Below, in pieces: positions 1 through 6,957 of a stretch of DNA of 38,589 nt. The DNA is from Thermoleophilia bacterium (GTDB taxonomy: Bacteria > Actinomycetota > Thermoleophilia > Miltoncostaeales > Miltoncostaeaceae). The DNA lies in NCBI GenBank assembly GCA_020438485.1, contig JAGQUM010000012.1:443-39031 (forward strand). The letters run 5' to 3'. Both the position numbers and the translations under genes were made by a program. The notes beneath the pieces were generated by a model. The model saw nothing but the letters and a program-made list of their open reading frames with translations. It made no database searches and was not told where the DNA came from. Position 1 is the first letter of the stretch; each line of letters opens with the position of its first letter.

Positions 1-428
1 CCGTCGACGAACAGGGCGCTGCCGATGCCGGTGCCGAGGGTCAGGAGGAGCACCGTCCCGTCGTGCCCCCGGCCGGCGCCGTGGCGCATCTCGGCCAGGC
101 CGGCAACGTCCGCGTCGTTGGCCACCAGACACGGGCGGCCGGTCGCCCCCGAGAACAGCGCGGCCGTGTCGGTGCCGATCCACGCCTTGTCGATGTTCGC
201 GGCCGTTCGGGCCGTGCCGCCGGAGACGACGCACGGCATGCCGACGCCGACGGTGCCCTCGCCCGCGACGCGCGCCACGAGCTGCGCCGCCACCTCGGCC
301 ATGCTCTGGGGCGCCCGGTCGGCGGGGGTCGGGATGCGCACGCGCTCGGTGACGAGCTTGCCGGCGGCGGTGTCGACGAGCGCCGCCTTCATGCCGCTGC
401 CGCCGATGTCGAGGCCCATGCGGATCAT
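1..428 (-). CDS. ppgK: Polyphosphate glucokinase-type ROK kinase, C-terminus cut by window edge
   Basis: This is the N-terminal 142 residues of a ROK-family sugar kinase; the rest lies beyond the left edge. The protein opens MIRMGLDIGGSGMKAALVD, the phosphate-binding loop of ROK kinases. Further on come ANDADVAGLAE, containing the expected catalytic Asp, and TLGTGIGSALFVDG. The IGGSG and GTGIGSA forms are typical of actinobacterial polyphosphate/ATP-glucose phosphotransferases, which make glucose 6-phosphate in the cytosol. I chose the ATG at 428 over the in-frame ATG at 419 because an AGGGGGAG ribosome binding site lies 4 nt upstream of it. It follows the MerR gene by 33 bp on the same strand and may be cotranscribed with it. 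Donor preference (polyphosphate versus ATP) cannot be proven from this fragment. Confidence 0.85.
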   Translation of the reverse strand, partial: MIRMGLDIGGSGMKAALVDTAAGKLVTERVRIPTPADRAPQSMAEVAAQLVARVAGEGTVGVGMPCVVSGGTARTAANIDKAWIGTDTAALFSGATGRPCLVANDADVAGLAEMRHGAGRGHDGTVLLLTLGTGIGSALFVD

Positions 429-461
429 CGATCTCCCCCTGCGTGTCGAGGCGGGGACAGC

Positions 462-1169
462 CTACGCCACGATGCGACGCAGCTCGGCGATCAGCGCGAG
501 GTGGCGGATGTGGGACACGATGGCGGCGAGCCCCTCCATCGACTCAAGCGCCTCCCTGCGGCGCTCGGGGTTGCGCGAGCGCAGGCCCGACGACAGCAAC
601 TGCTCCAAGAGCGCCGCCTCGCGCTCGGCCGCCGTGCGGAACATGCGCATGTGGCGCGGCTCGACGCCGTACGAGGCCAGCTCCACCGCCGTCTGCACCA
701 GTTCGCGCTGCGTCTCGTCCAGGCCGCCGTCCGCGTCGATGAGACCGTACTCGCCCAGCTGGCGCATCAGGTCCGCGGCGGCGCCCGTGGCCTCCATCAC
801 CTCGCCGGCGGTGAATCGCCGGGTAGGGGCGGGTTCCGTCAGCTGCGCCCGCTTCATCTTCTTGGCCTGCTCGGCGACGCTGAAGGACCCCGACTGCGAC
901 GTCTCGAGCTCCTGCCGGATCACCCGCAGCGGCAGGAACTCGTCGCGCTGGAGTCGCAGTATGGTGCGCAGCCGCTCCACGTCGCGGGGCGAGTACAGGC
1001 GGTAGCCACCGGGGGTGCGCTTCGGGTTGATGAGCTTCTGGTCCTCGAGGTACCGAAGCTTCGAGATCGAGATGCTCGGGAAGTCCTCCTTCAGCGACGC
1101 GCAGACCGCGCCGATGGTGAGGATCTTCTCGTCATCGGACGGCTCGTGTGCGAGGGAGGCGAGTGTCAT
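462..1169 (-). CDS. MerR-family transcriptional regulator, FtsR / Rv1828 type
   Basis: A 235-residue DNA-binding regulator. An N-terminal MerR winged helix-turn-helix spans about residues 16-85, with the signature SKLRYLEDQKLINPKRTPGG followed by YRLYSPRDVERL. The rest is a long helical C-terminal part with no cysteine pattern for metal sensing. The HTH resembles the actinobacterial group that includes Corynebacterium FtsR and Mycobacterium Rv1828, which also sits directly after an FHA-domain gene. The start overlaps the FHA stop by 4 bases (ATGA at 1166-1169), so the two are probably translationally coupled. By analogy it may control cell-division genes; nothing in this sequence shows its targets. 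Confidence 0.85.
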   Translation of the reverse strand: MTLASLAHEPSDDEKILTIGAVCASLKEDFPSISISKLRYLEDQKLINPKRTPGGYRLYSPRDVERLRTILRLQRDEFLPLRVIRQELETSQSGSFSVAEQAKKMKRAQLTEPAPTRRFTAGEVMEATGAAADLMRQLGEYGLIDADGGLDETQRELVQTAVELASYGVEPRHMRMFRTAAEREAALLEQLLSSGLRSRNPERRREALESMEGLAAIVSHIRHLALIAELRRIVA

Positions 1170-1630
1170 CCAGAGAAGTAGGTGAGACGGAACTTTCCGA
1201 TGTGAAGCTCGTCGCCGTTCTCGAGGAGTTCACCCCCATCGATGCGGCGTCTGTTGACGTAGGTTCCGTTCAGGCTCCCAAGATCCTTCAAGACCACGCG
1301 TCCCCCGCGGCGTTCGACCCGCGCGTGCTCGCGCGACACGGTGACGTCGTCGAGGAACACGTCGCTCGACGGCGAGCGCCCGATGGACACCTCCCCCTCG
1401 GGGATGGCGAACACGGTGCCCGACGGCCCGCCCGACAGGACGGCCAACGTCGGGCCCTGCGGCACCGCCGTGCGCCACTCGGACGCGGGGAAGCCGCCCG
1501 GCAGCGGCATGGGGCCCGTCGCGTCCGGGCCACCCTCGGCGCGCAGCAGCGCGCCGCACTCGCTGCAGAAGCGGTGCGCATCGCTCTGGCGTGCCCCGCA
1601 CGTGGGACAGGCGATGAGGCCGGACGACAT
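1166..1630 (-). CDS. Zinc-ribbon plus FHA-domain protein
   Basis: 154 residues. A short zinc ribbon has Cys8, Cys11, Cys22 and Cys25 (CPTC and CSEC pairs). After a Gly/Pro-rich linker, an FHA domain fills residues 70-154. The phosphothreonine-binding residues are present: GRSPSSD with Arg85, SREH at 99-102, and GSLNGTYVN with Asn121. FHA domains bind phosphothreonine on partners of Ser/Thr kinases. Position just before an FtsR-type MerR gene matches GarA/OdhI of mycobacteria and corynebacteria. However, those proteins carry an N-terminal ETT phosphorylation motif where this one has the zinc ribbon, so control of central metabolism should not be assumed. The ATG at 1630 has a GGAAGG site upstream; the gene starts 15 bp after the RsiG-like gene. 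Confidence 0.88.
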   Translation of the reverse strand: MSSGLIACPTCGARQSDAHRFCSECGALLRAEGGPDATGPMPLPGGFPASEWRTAVPQGPTLAVLSGGPSGTVFAIPEGEVSIGRSPSSDVFLDDVTVSREHARVERRGGRVVLKDLGSLNGTYVNRRRIDGGELLENGDELHIGKFRLTYFSG

Positions 1631-1645
1631 GGGCGGGTGGCCTTC

Positions 1646-1909
1646 CTAGGCGTCCTGGTCGAGACGCATCGAGTCACCGACGCGGCCGGCGAGGATGCGG
1701 GCAAGGGCGTCGACGTCAACCACCGACAGCGTGCCGTCGTCCTTGGCGGACAGGCGCCGGACAAGCTCCTGCTTGAGGATGTCCATGCGGCCGTGCAGAA
1801 GGCGGCGCTGCATCGACACCTCGCGCTCGGCGTCCTTCAGGTCCTCGATCATCTGCTTGAGCTGATCGTCGGAAAGCCCGGAGAGGTCGGGAAGGGGTTC
1901 AAGCTCCAT
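1646..1909 (-). CDS. Short RsiG-like protein, possible c-di-GMP-binding anti-sigma factor
   Basis: 87 residues, predicted almost entirely helical. A central helix carries E28-x3-S32-x2-R35-x3-H39-x3-D43. RsiG, the Streptomyces anti-sigma factor for WhiG, uses the motif E(X)3S(X)2R(X)3Q(X)3D to bind c-di-GMP and has it twice in one chain. Short relatives in Rubrobacter and Thermoleophilia carry it once and work as homodimers. This protein fits the short class except for His39 in place of Gln. The neighbouring sequence SDDQLKQMIEDLKDAE and LHGRMDILKQELVRRL also resembles the family. The ATG at 1909 has GGAG 6-7 nt upstream. No WhiG-type sigma gene lies in the window. The assignment is by motif recognition only; function is inferred. 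Confidence 0.68.
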   Translation of the reverse strand: MELEPLPDLSGLSDDQLKQMIEDLKDAEREVSMQRRLLHGRMDILKQELVRRLSAKDDGTLSVVDVDALARILAGRVGDSMRLDQDA

Positions 1910-1969
1910 ACGGGCTCCTTGTGAGTCCAGCGATGCACGGGGTTCCGCGGCGTGGCGCGGGACCGGTAC

Positions 1970-1975
1970 AGCATA
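1970..1975 (-). promoter_or_regulatory. Candidate -10 box for the rsiG-like/FHA/MerR operon
   Basis: TATGCT on the minus strand, about 60 nt before the RsiG-like start and just after the phosphatidyltransferase stop. No convincing -35 hexamer lies 17 bp upstream, so read-through from the upstream gene is an alternative. Confidence 0.35.
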
Positions 1976-1994
1976 GAACAGTGGGCGAAATCGC

Positions 1995-2555
1995 TCATCC
2001 CGCGCGGCGGCGGGACGACCGCCACGCCCGCGACGCTGTCACCGCGTAGTGGCCGAACGCGACCAGCGAGAGGCCCACGGCGACCCAGAACAGCCCGTCG
2101 ATCCAGTCGGCCGTCGACACGAGCGCGAGCGCCGTGGCCGCCATCACGAGGGCCGAGCTGGACTTGCCGAGGAAGTCCACGCGCAGGTCCAGGCCGGAAC
2201 GGGCCAACGCCACCACCGCCAGCATCGTGATCGCGTCGCGCCCGAGGATCACCAGCGGTCCCGCCGCAGGGAAGCGGTCCAGCAGGATGAGCCCGATCAG
2301 GCCCACGGCCACCAGCATCCGGTCGGCGAACGGGTCGGCGACGCGGCCGAACGCCGTCTCCGCGTGCCAGCGCCGGGCCAGGTACCCGTCCAGCAGGTCG
2401 GTCAGTCCGACGGCGGCGAACAGCCACGCCGACGCCGGATCGGTGGGGCCGTCGGCCCGCCACAGCATGAGGGCAAGCAGCGGCAGGGCCGCCAAGCGCC
2501 CCACCGTGAGGGCGTTGGGCACCCAAGCCAGCGGGTGACTGCGTGTCTGCGTCAT
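1995..2555 (-). CDS. CDP-alcohol phosphatidyltransferase (PgsA / cardiolipin synthase type)
   Basis: A 186-residue integral membrane enzyme that transfers a phosphatidyl group from CDP-diacylglycerol to an alcohol. The full family motif is present: Asp53, Asp56-Gly57, Ala60-Arg61, Gly70, Asp74 and Asp78. Several hydrophobic helices follow. The likely product is phosphatidylglycerophosphate or cardiolipin; the acceptor alcohol cannot be read from the motif. The open frame runs further upstream through the tRNA gene, so I start at the ATG at 2555 (MTQTRSHPLAWVPNALTVGRL), which gives the normal family N-terminus and lies 17 nt past the tRNA. There is no clear ribosome binding site. In mycobacteria a pgsA-like gene also lies near the FHA/MerR pair. 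Confidence 0.85.
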   Translation of the reverse strand: MTQTRSHPLAWVPNALTVGRLAALPLLALMLWRADGPTDPASAWLFAAVGLTDLLDGYLARRWHAETAFGRVADPFADRMLVAVGLIGLILLDRFPAAGPLVILGRDAITMLAVVALARSGLDLRVDFLGKSSSALVMAATALALVSTADWIDGLFWVAVGLSLVAFGHYAVTASRAWRSSRRRAG

Positions 2556-2572
2556 GCCGTCACGTAAGAAGA

Positions 2573-2646
2573 TCGGGGCGAGAGGATTTGAACCTCCGAC
2601 CGCCCGGCCCCCAGCCGGGTGCGCTACCAGACTGCGCCACGCCCCG
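2573..2646 (-). tRNA. tRNA-Pro, anticodon GGG
   Basis: A complete 74-nt cloverleaf reads on the minus strand. The acceptor arms are CGGGGCG and CGCCCCG with discriminator A. The D arm is GCGCAGTCTGGTAGCGC. The anticodon stem CCGGC/GCCGG encloses the loop CTGGGGG, and the T arm has GGTTCAAAT. Loop positions 34-36 read GGG, which decodes CCC. CCA is not encoded. The gene lies between ispG and the phosphatidyltransferase; no integrase or repeated attachment site is visible next to it. Confidence 0.95.
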
Positions 2647-2697
2647 TCGATCGACCGACACGGTACCACACGGGCCCCGCCGCACGGGCCCCGGCGG

Positions 2698-3924
2698 CTA
2701 CGCCCGCGTCGCCGCCGGGAAGCGGTCCTCGACGTACCGCTCCACCAACGCGATGAACTCGTCGGCCAGGCCCGCGCCCTCGAGCGTCGTCGCCTTCTCG
2801 CCGTCGATGTACACGGGGGCGCGCGGCGACTCGCCGGTGCCGGGCAGGCTGATGCCGATGTCGGCCGCGCGGCTCTCCCCCGGCCCGTTGACGATGCAGC
2901 CCATGACGGCCACCTTCAGGTCGGCCACGCCGGGCCGCTCCCGCTTCCACACGGCCATGCGGGCCTCGAGGTGCCCCTCGATGCGCTGCGCCAGCTCCTG
3001 GAAGAACGTGCTGGTGGTGCGCCCGCAGCCCGGGCAGGCCGTGACGTCCGGCCGGAAGCTGCGCAGCCCCAGCGCCTGGAGGACGTCCAGGCAGACGCGC
3101 ACCTCCTGCGCGCGGTCCGCCCCGGGCTCGGGGGTGAGGCTCGCGCGGATCGTGTCGCCGATGCCCGCCTCCAGCAGGATCGACAGGGCCGCCGTGGTGG
3201 CCACGATGCCCTTCGTGCCCATGCCGGCCTCCGTCAGGCCCAGGTGCAGCGGATGGTCGCAGCGGTCGGCCAGGGCCCGGTACACGGCCACCATGTCGGG
3301 AAGGCGGCTGACCTTGCACGACACGATGATGGCGTCGCCCGGCAGGCCCAGCTCCTCGGCCGCCTCCGCGGACGTCAGCGCGCTTCGCACCAGGGCCTCC
3401 CGCAGCACGTCCTGGGCCGACACCGGGGCCGCTGCACGGGCGTTGGCCTCCATCAGCCCATCCAGCAGCTCGGGATCCAGCGAGCCGGCGTTGACGCCGA
3501 TGCGCACGGGCTTTCCGTGGTCGATGGCGGCCTGCACGATCGACGCGAAGTTGGCGTCGTGGCGGGCGCCGCGGCCGACGTTTCCGGGGTTGATGCGGTA
3601 CTTGTCGAGCGCCTCGGCGGCGTCCGGGAACTCGGCCAGCAGCGTGTGCCCGTTGTAGTGGAAGTCGCCCACGAGCGGCACGGCAACGCCGTGCTCGTCG
3701 CGCAGCCGGTCGCGGATCTCGGCCACCCGCGCGGCCGCGGCGCGGTTGTTGACCGTGATGCGCACGATCTCGGACCCCGCCTCGGCCAGGCGGGCCACCT
3801 GCGCGGCGGTGGCGGCCGCGTCGGCGGTGTCGGTGTTCGTCATGGACTGCACGACGACGGGGGCGCCTCCCCCGACCGTGACGTCCCCCACCCGGCATGC
3901 GCGCGTCGCGCGGCGCTCGCTCAC
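2698..3924 (-). CDS. ispG: 4-hydroxy-3-methylbut-2-enyl diphosphate synthase (IspG/GcpE)
   Basis: 408 residues, the usual length of the short bacterial form. The enzyme converts MEcPP to HMBPP in the methylerythritol phosphate pathway, using a [4Fe-4S] cluster. Cluster ligands are visible as Cys297 and Cys300 in CPGCG and Cys343 in GCIVNGPGE; Glu350 in the last motif is the fourth ligand. The TIM-barrel N-terminal part has [20 protein letters not shown] and RINPGN. The start is GTG at 3924, overlapping the rseP stop by 4 bases (GTGA), so it is the last gene of a dxr-rseP-ispG operon. Confidence 0.97.
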   Translation of the reverse strand: MSERRATRACRVGDVTVGGGAPVVVQSMTNTDTADAAATAAQVARLAEAGSEIVRITVNNRAAAARVAEIRDRLRDEHGVAVPLVGDFHYNGHTLLAEFPDAAEALDKYRINPGNVGRGARHDANFASIVQAAIDHGKPVRIGVNAGSLDPELLDGLMEANARAAAPVSAQDVLREALVRSALTSAEAAEELGLPGDAIIVSCKVSRLPDMVAVYRALADRCDHPLHLGLTEAGMGTKGIVATTAALSILLEAGIGDTIRASLTPEPGADRAQEVRVCLDVLQALGLRSFRPDVTACPGCGRTTSTFFQELAQRIEGHLEARMAVWKRERPGVADLKVAVMGCIVNGPGESRAADIGISLPGTGESPRAPVYIDGEKATTLEGAGLADEFIALVERYVEDRFPAATRA

Positions 3925-5003
3925 GGCATCAACGTACCGTTCGCGATGCGGAAGATGTCGTTCTGGATCAGGACGACGGCGAGCAGCGTGATGGCCACCA
4001 TGCCCACCACGGACGCGGTCTCGAACGCCCGGCGCGGCAGTGGAGAGCCGCGCACCTTCTCGATGAGCGCGAACAGGATGTGCCCGCCGTCCAGCGGCGG
4101 GATGGGAAGCAGGTTGAACAGCGCCAGCGCCAGGCTCAGGAGGCCGATGAAGTTCAGGACCGTGGCGAACCCACGGTCGGCGACCTCGTTGTACGCGGCG
4201 CCCGCGCCCACGACGCTGTTGACCTGGTCGATGTCGGGCCGGGTGAACTGGCGACCGAGGATCTTCCCGGTCTCCCGCGTTACGAACCAGGTGTAGCGGC
4301 CCGAGTCCGCCAGGCCCTCCGCGGGGCCCGAGCGAACCGTGGGGCCGTCCTCGATGGTGAACATGAACCCGAGGCGCCCGATGGGCTTACCGGTCTCGGG
4401 GTCCTTCGCGGTCTGCAGCCTGACGCTGCGCGTCACCGTGTCGGAGCCGTGGCGGTACGCGATGCGCGTGACCTGGCCCGGGCGCGCCGCCAGCAGCTCG
4501 CGCACCCGCTCCGGATCGGTGGTCGACACGCCGTCGACGGCGACGATCCGGTCGCCCTCCGCGAGCCCGATCGACGCCGCGGGCGAGCCGTCCGTGACCC
4601 GGTGCACCTCGGTCGTCAGGTGCTGCGAGCGCGGCGTGCCGACCCAGAACATGGCGGCGAACGCCAGGAACGCCACGACGATGTTGACGCCGGGCCCGGC
4701 GGCGATGGTGGCGACGCGCTTCCACGTTTTCGCGGCGTGGTACGTGCGATGCCGTACATCGTCGGGCACCTCCTCGTCGCGCGTCATGCCGCTGATCTTC
4801 ACGTAGCCGCCCAGGGGCAGCCAGCCGATGGCGTACTCGGTCTCGCCGCGGCGGAACGACCGGACCGGCTTGCCGAAGAAGATGGAGAACCGCTCCACGC
4901 GCATGCCGCACTTCTTGGCCACCCACATGTGGCCCCACTCGTGCACCAGCACGAGCCCCATGAGGATGAGAACGAACTGGACGAGGTTCCACGCGAGGCT
5001 CAC
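3921..5003 (-). CDS. rseP: Site-2 intramembrane metalloprotease RseP
   Basis: 360 residues. The zinc-binding HEWGH (His21, Glu22, His25) sits in the first membrane helix. A PDZ domain follows (around [20 protein letters not shown]), and a C-terminal helix pair carries [11 protein letters not shown] with the third zinc ligand Asp. This family cuts membrane-embedded substrates such as anti-sigma factors or signal peptides; no anti-sigma substrate is encoded nearby. The GTG start at 5003 ([10 protein letters not shown]) overlaps the dxr stop by 4 bases. The open frame extends far upstream in the dxr shadow, but only this start places HExxH near the N-terminus as in the family. Placement between dxr and ispG is conserved in many actinobacteria. 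Confidence 0.95.
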   Translation of the reverse strand: MSLAWNLVQFVLILMGLVLVHEWGHMWVAKKCGMRVERFSIFFGKPVRSFRRGETEYAIGWLPLGGYVKISGMTRDEEVPDDVRHRTYHAAKTWKRVATIAAGPGVNIVVAFLAFAAMFWVGTPRSQHLTTEVHRVTDGSPAASIGLAEGDRIVAVDGVSTTDPERVRELLAARPGQVTRIAYRHGSDTVTRSVRLQTAKDPETGKPIGRLGFMFTIEDGPTVRSGPAEGLADSGRYTWFVTRETGKILGRQFTRPDIDQVNSVVGAGAAYNEVADRGFATVLNFIGLLSLALALFNLLPIPPLDGGHILFALIEKVRGSPLPRRAFETASVVGMVAITLLAVVLIQNDIFRIANGTLMP

Positions 5004-6109
5004 GCCCGCACCCCCCCGGCCGGGGCGGCGGCCCGTTCGCGGCCCGCGGCGTCCGCGGCCATGACGGCCTCGAGTTCGTCGCCGGGCCCGTCGGGCACGT
5101 CCTCCAGGGCCCGCTCCACGACGTCCGCGATGTCGAGGAAGCCGATGTCGCCCGCGAGGAAGCGCGCGACGGCCACCTCGTTCGCCGCGTTCAGGACGGC
5201 GGGAGCGAGGCCCCCGGCGCGGCCGGCGGCGACGGCCAGGTCCAGGCAGCGGAACGCGGCGGTGTCGGGCGCCTCGAACGTGAGCCCCATCCCCACGAGC
5301 TCCACGGGATCGCGGGGCGGCGGGGGTGCCGGGTGGCGCAACGCGTAGCCGATGGGCACGCGCATGTCGGGCGGGCCCATGTGGGCCAGCACGGAGCCGT
5401 CCACCAGGCGCACCAGGCCGTGAACCGTGGACTGCGGGTGCACGACCACCTCGATGTCGTCGTAGGCGGCGCCGAACAGGTGGTGGGCCTCGATGACCTC
5501 CAGGCCCTTGTTCATCAGCGTTGCCGAGTCGATGGTGATCTTCGCGCCCATGTCCCACGTCGGATGCCGCAGCGCGTCCGCGGGGCCGACGCCGGACAGC
5601 GACGCCCGGTCGCGCCCTCGGAACGGGCCGCCCGACGCGGTCAGCACGATGCGCCGGACCGTGGCCGCGTCGCGCCCCTCGAGCAGTTGGAACAGAGCAG
5701 AATGCTCGGAGTCGACCGGCACGAGGCCCGCGCCCGTGCGTGCCCGCACGCGGGAGACGACCTCTCCCCCGGCCACAAGGGTCTCCTTGTTGGCCAGCGC
5801 CACCCGGACGCCCCGCTCGAGGGCCGCGACGGTGGGACGCAGGCCGGCGGATCCGACGATGGCATTCAGGACGACGTCCGGCGCCGTCTCGTCGATGAGG
5901 GTCGCGAGGTCCGGCGTGTGCGGCACGCTGCCGCCGCCGTCGGCCGCGCATGTGTGGCGCACGCCGCGGCGCACCGCCTCGGCGCGCATCTCGGCCGAGC
6001 GGGTGCCGCACGCCAGCCCGGCCAGCTCGAGGTCGTCGCACGCGTCGATCACGTCGAGGGCCTGCACCCCGATGGATCCGGTGCAGCCGAGGATGAGTAC
6101 GCGGGTCAC
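5000..6109 (-). CDS. dxr: 1-deoxy-D-xylulose 5-phosphate reductoisomerase
   Basis: 369 residues. It catalyses the first committed step of the MEP pathway, NADPH-dependent conversion of DXP to MEP. The N-terminal Rossmann motif is GCTGSIGVQALDVI. NKETLVAGG, the metal-binding VDSEHSALFQ and SGGPFRG follow, and a C-terminal helical part ends with a short Ala-rich tail. The GTG start at 6109 has no ribosome binding site but lies 8 nt after a TACAAT -10 box, so the message is probably leaderless. First gene of dxr-rseP-ispG, joined by 4-base overlaps. Confidence 0.97.
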   Translation of the reverse strand: MTRVLILGCTGSIGVQALDVIDACDDLELAGLACGTRSAEMRAEAVRRGVRHTCAADGGGSVPHTPDLATLIDETAPDVVLNAIVGSAGLRPTVAALERGVRVALANKETLVAGGEVVSRVRARTGAGLVPVDSEHSALFQLLEGRDAATVRRIVLTASGGPFRGRDRASLSGVGPADALRHPTWDMGAKITIDSATLMNKGLEVIEAHHLFGAAYDDIEVVVHPQSTVHGLVRLVDGSVLAHMGPPDMRVPIGYALRHPAPPPPRDPVELVGMGLTFEAPDTAAFRCLDLAVAAGRAGGLAPAVLNAANEVAVARFLAGDIGFLDIADVVERALEDVPDGPGDELEAVMAADAAGRERAAAPAGGVRA

Positions 6110-6117
6110 GACGGCCG

Positions 6118-6123
6118 ATTGTA
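6118..6123 (-). promoter_or_regulatory. -10 box for a leaderless dxr-rseP-ispG transcript
   Basis: TACAAT on the minus strand, with 8 nt between it and the GTG of dxr. Transcription would begin at or one base before the start codon. No TTGACA-like -35 is evident 17 bp upstream. Confidence 0.55.
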
Positions 6124-6166
6124 GCCCGCCCGTGAGGCGGCGCCCGGCGGCCCGGTCGCCCGCGCC

Positions 6167-6910
6167 TCAGGCGTTGGCGAGGTCCAGGCCCACCATGACG
6201 ACGACGTTCACGGTGCCCGGACCGATCTGGGTCTCGTCGAAGCCGTCGAGGCGCAGCACGCGCTTGATCTTGAGCTCCTTGGCCACCGCGCACGCCGCGT
6301 TCCTGTCGGAGGCCTTCACGAACATCACGACGGACTTCGCCAGGTCCGTGCGCCCGTCGGGCGAGTCGGTGATGGACCCCTGGCTGTAGCCGGCGCTCTG
6401 CAGCTTGGGCCACGTGCGCTGCAGCGCCGCGCCCGTGACGCCGCTGGCGTTGAAGAGCGTGACGGTGGCGTCGGCGGGGTTGGCGAGGGCCGTCGCGGCG
6501 GCGCACGGGTTCGCCGTGGGGGCCGCGGCCGTGGTGGCGCCCGTCGTCCCCGTGGGGGTGGCGACGGCATCGGTGGTGGGCGTGGTGCCGCCGGACGAGT
6601 CACCGCGCAGCAGGAACCACCAGGCCCCGAACGCCACCAGCGCGACGACGGCGAGGGCCGCGATGGCGGTGGCCGCCCGGCGGCCCGTGTCGCCCGCCCT
6701 GCCGCCCGCGCCGCTGGACGTCGTCATGCGTTTCTGCAGCTGGGCCAGGCGCTCGAGCGGCGCCGAGGTCCCCGCGACGCCCATGTCGCCCAGGCGCTGC
6801 TCGAGGCGGCGAATCTGCCTGCCCTGGCGGAACGCCTGGATACCCAGGCCGACGGCGACGATGGCCGCGAACGCCGCCAGCGAGGGCGTGAGAAGGTCGA
6901 CGAGATCCAC
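6167..6910 (-). CDS. Membrane protein with C-terminal LytR_C domain
   Basis: 247 residues. A first hydrophobic segment lies at about 7-28, then a basic coiled-coil-like region at 29-63 (RQIRRLEQRL, LERLAQLQKRM), a second hydrophobic segment at 80-101, a Thr/Ala/Pro-rich linker, and a LytR_C-type domain at about 148-242 (VTLFNASGVTGAALQRTW). In LytR-CpsA-Psr proteins this domain follows the ligase domain that attaches polymers to peptidoglycan. Here the ligase domain is absent, so this is not a complete LCP enzyme. By topology the coiled coil would be cytoplasmic and LytR_C extracellular. The start is GTG at 6910, 9 nt after a TAGCCT box. The role is unknown; a cell-wall binding or scaffold role is a guess. 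Confidence 0.75.
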   Translation of the reverse strand: MDLVDLLTPSLAAFAAIVAVGLGIQAFRQGRQIRRLEQRLGDMGVAGTSAPLERLAQLQKRMTTSSGAGGRAGDTGRRAATAIAALAVVALVAFGAWWFLLRGDSSGGTTPTTDAVATPTGTTGATTAAAPTANPCAAATALANPADATVTLFNASGVTGAALQRTWPKLQSAGYSQGSITDSPDGRTDLAKSVVMFVKASDRNAACAVAKELKIKRVLRLDGFDETQIGPGTVNVVVMVGLDLANA

Positions 6911-6919
6911 GGGCGGCCG

Positions 6920-6925
6920 AGGCTA
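6920..6925 (-). promoter_or_regulatory. -10 box for the LytR_C-domain gene
   Basis: TAGCCT on the minus strand, 9 nt before the GTG start, predicting a leader of only 2-3 nt. The same hexamer in the same arrangement precedes ubiB. Confidence 0.45.
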
Positions 6926-6957
6926 CCAGGCGCGACGGTCGCCGCGCTCGCCGTCCG

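Noticed and set aside
2573-2646. tRNA-Pro as an integration site
   Set aside because: No integrase, repeated 3' tRNA segment or foreign-looking gene lies next to it; flanking genes are housekeeping.
2556-2669. N-terminal extension of the phosphatidyltransferase through the tRNA gene
   Set aside because: The extra 38 residues are encoded by the tRNA antisense and are not part of the family; the ATG at 2555 gives the normal start.
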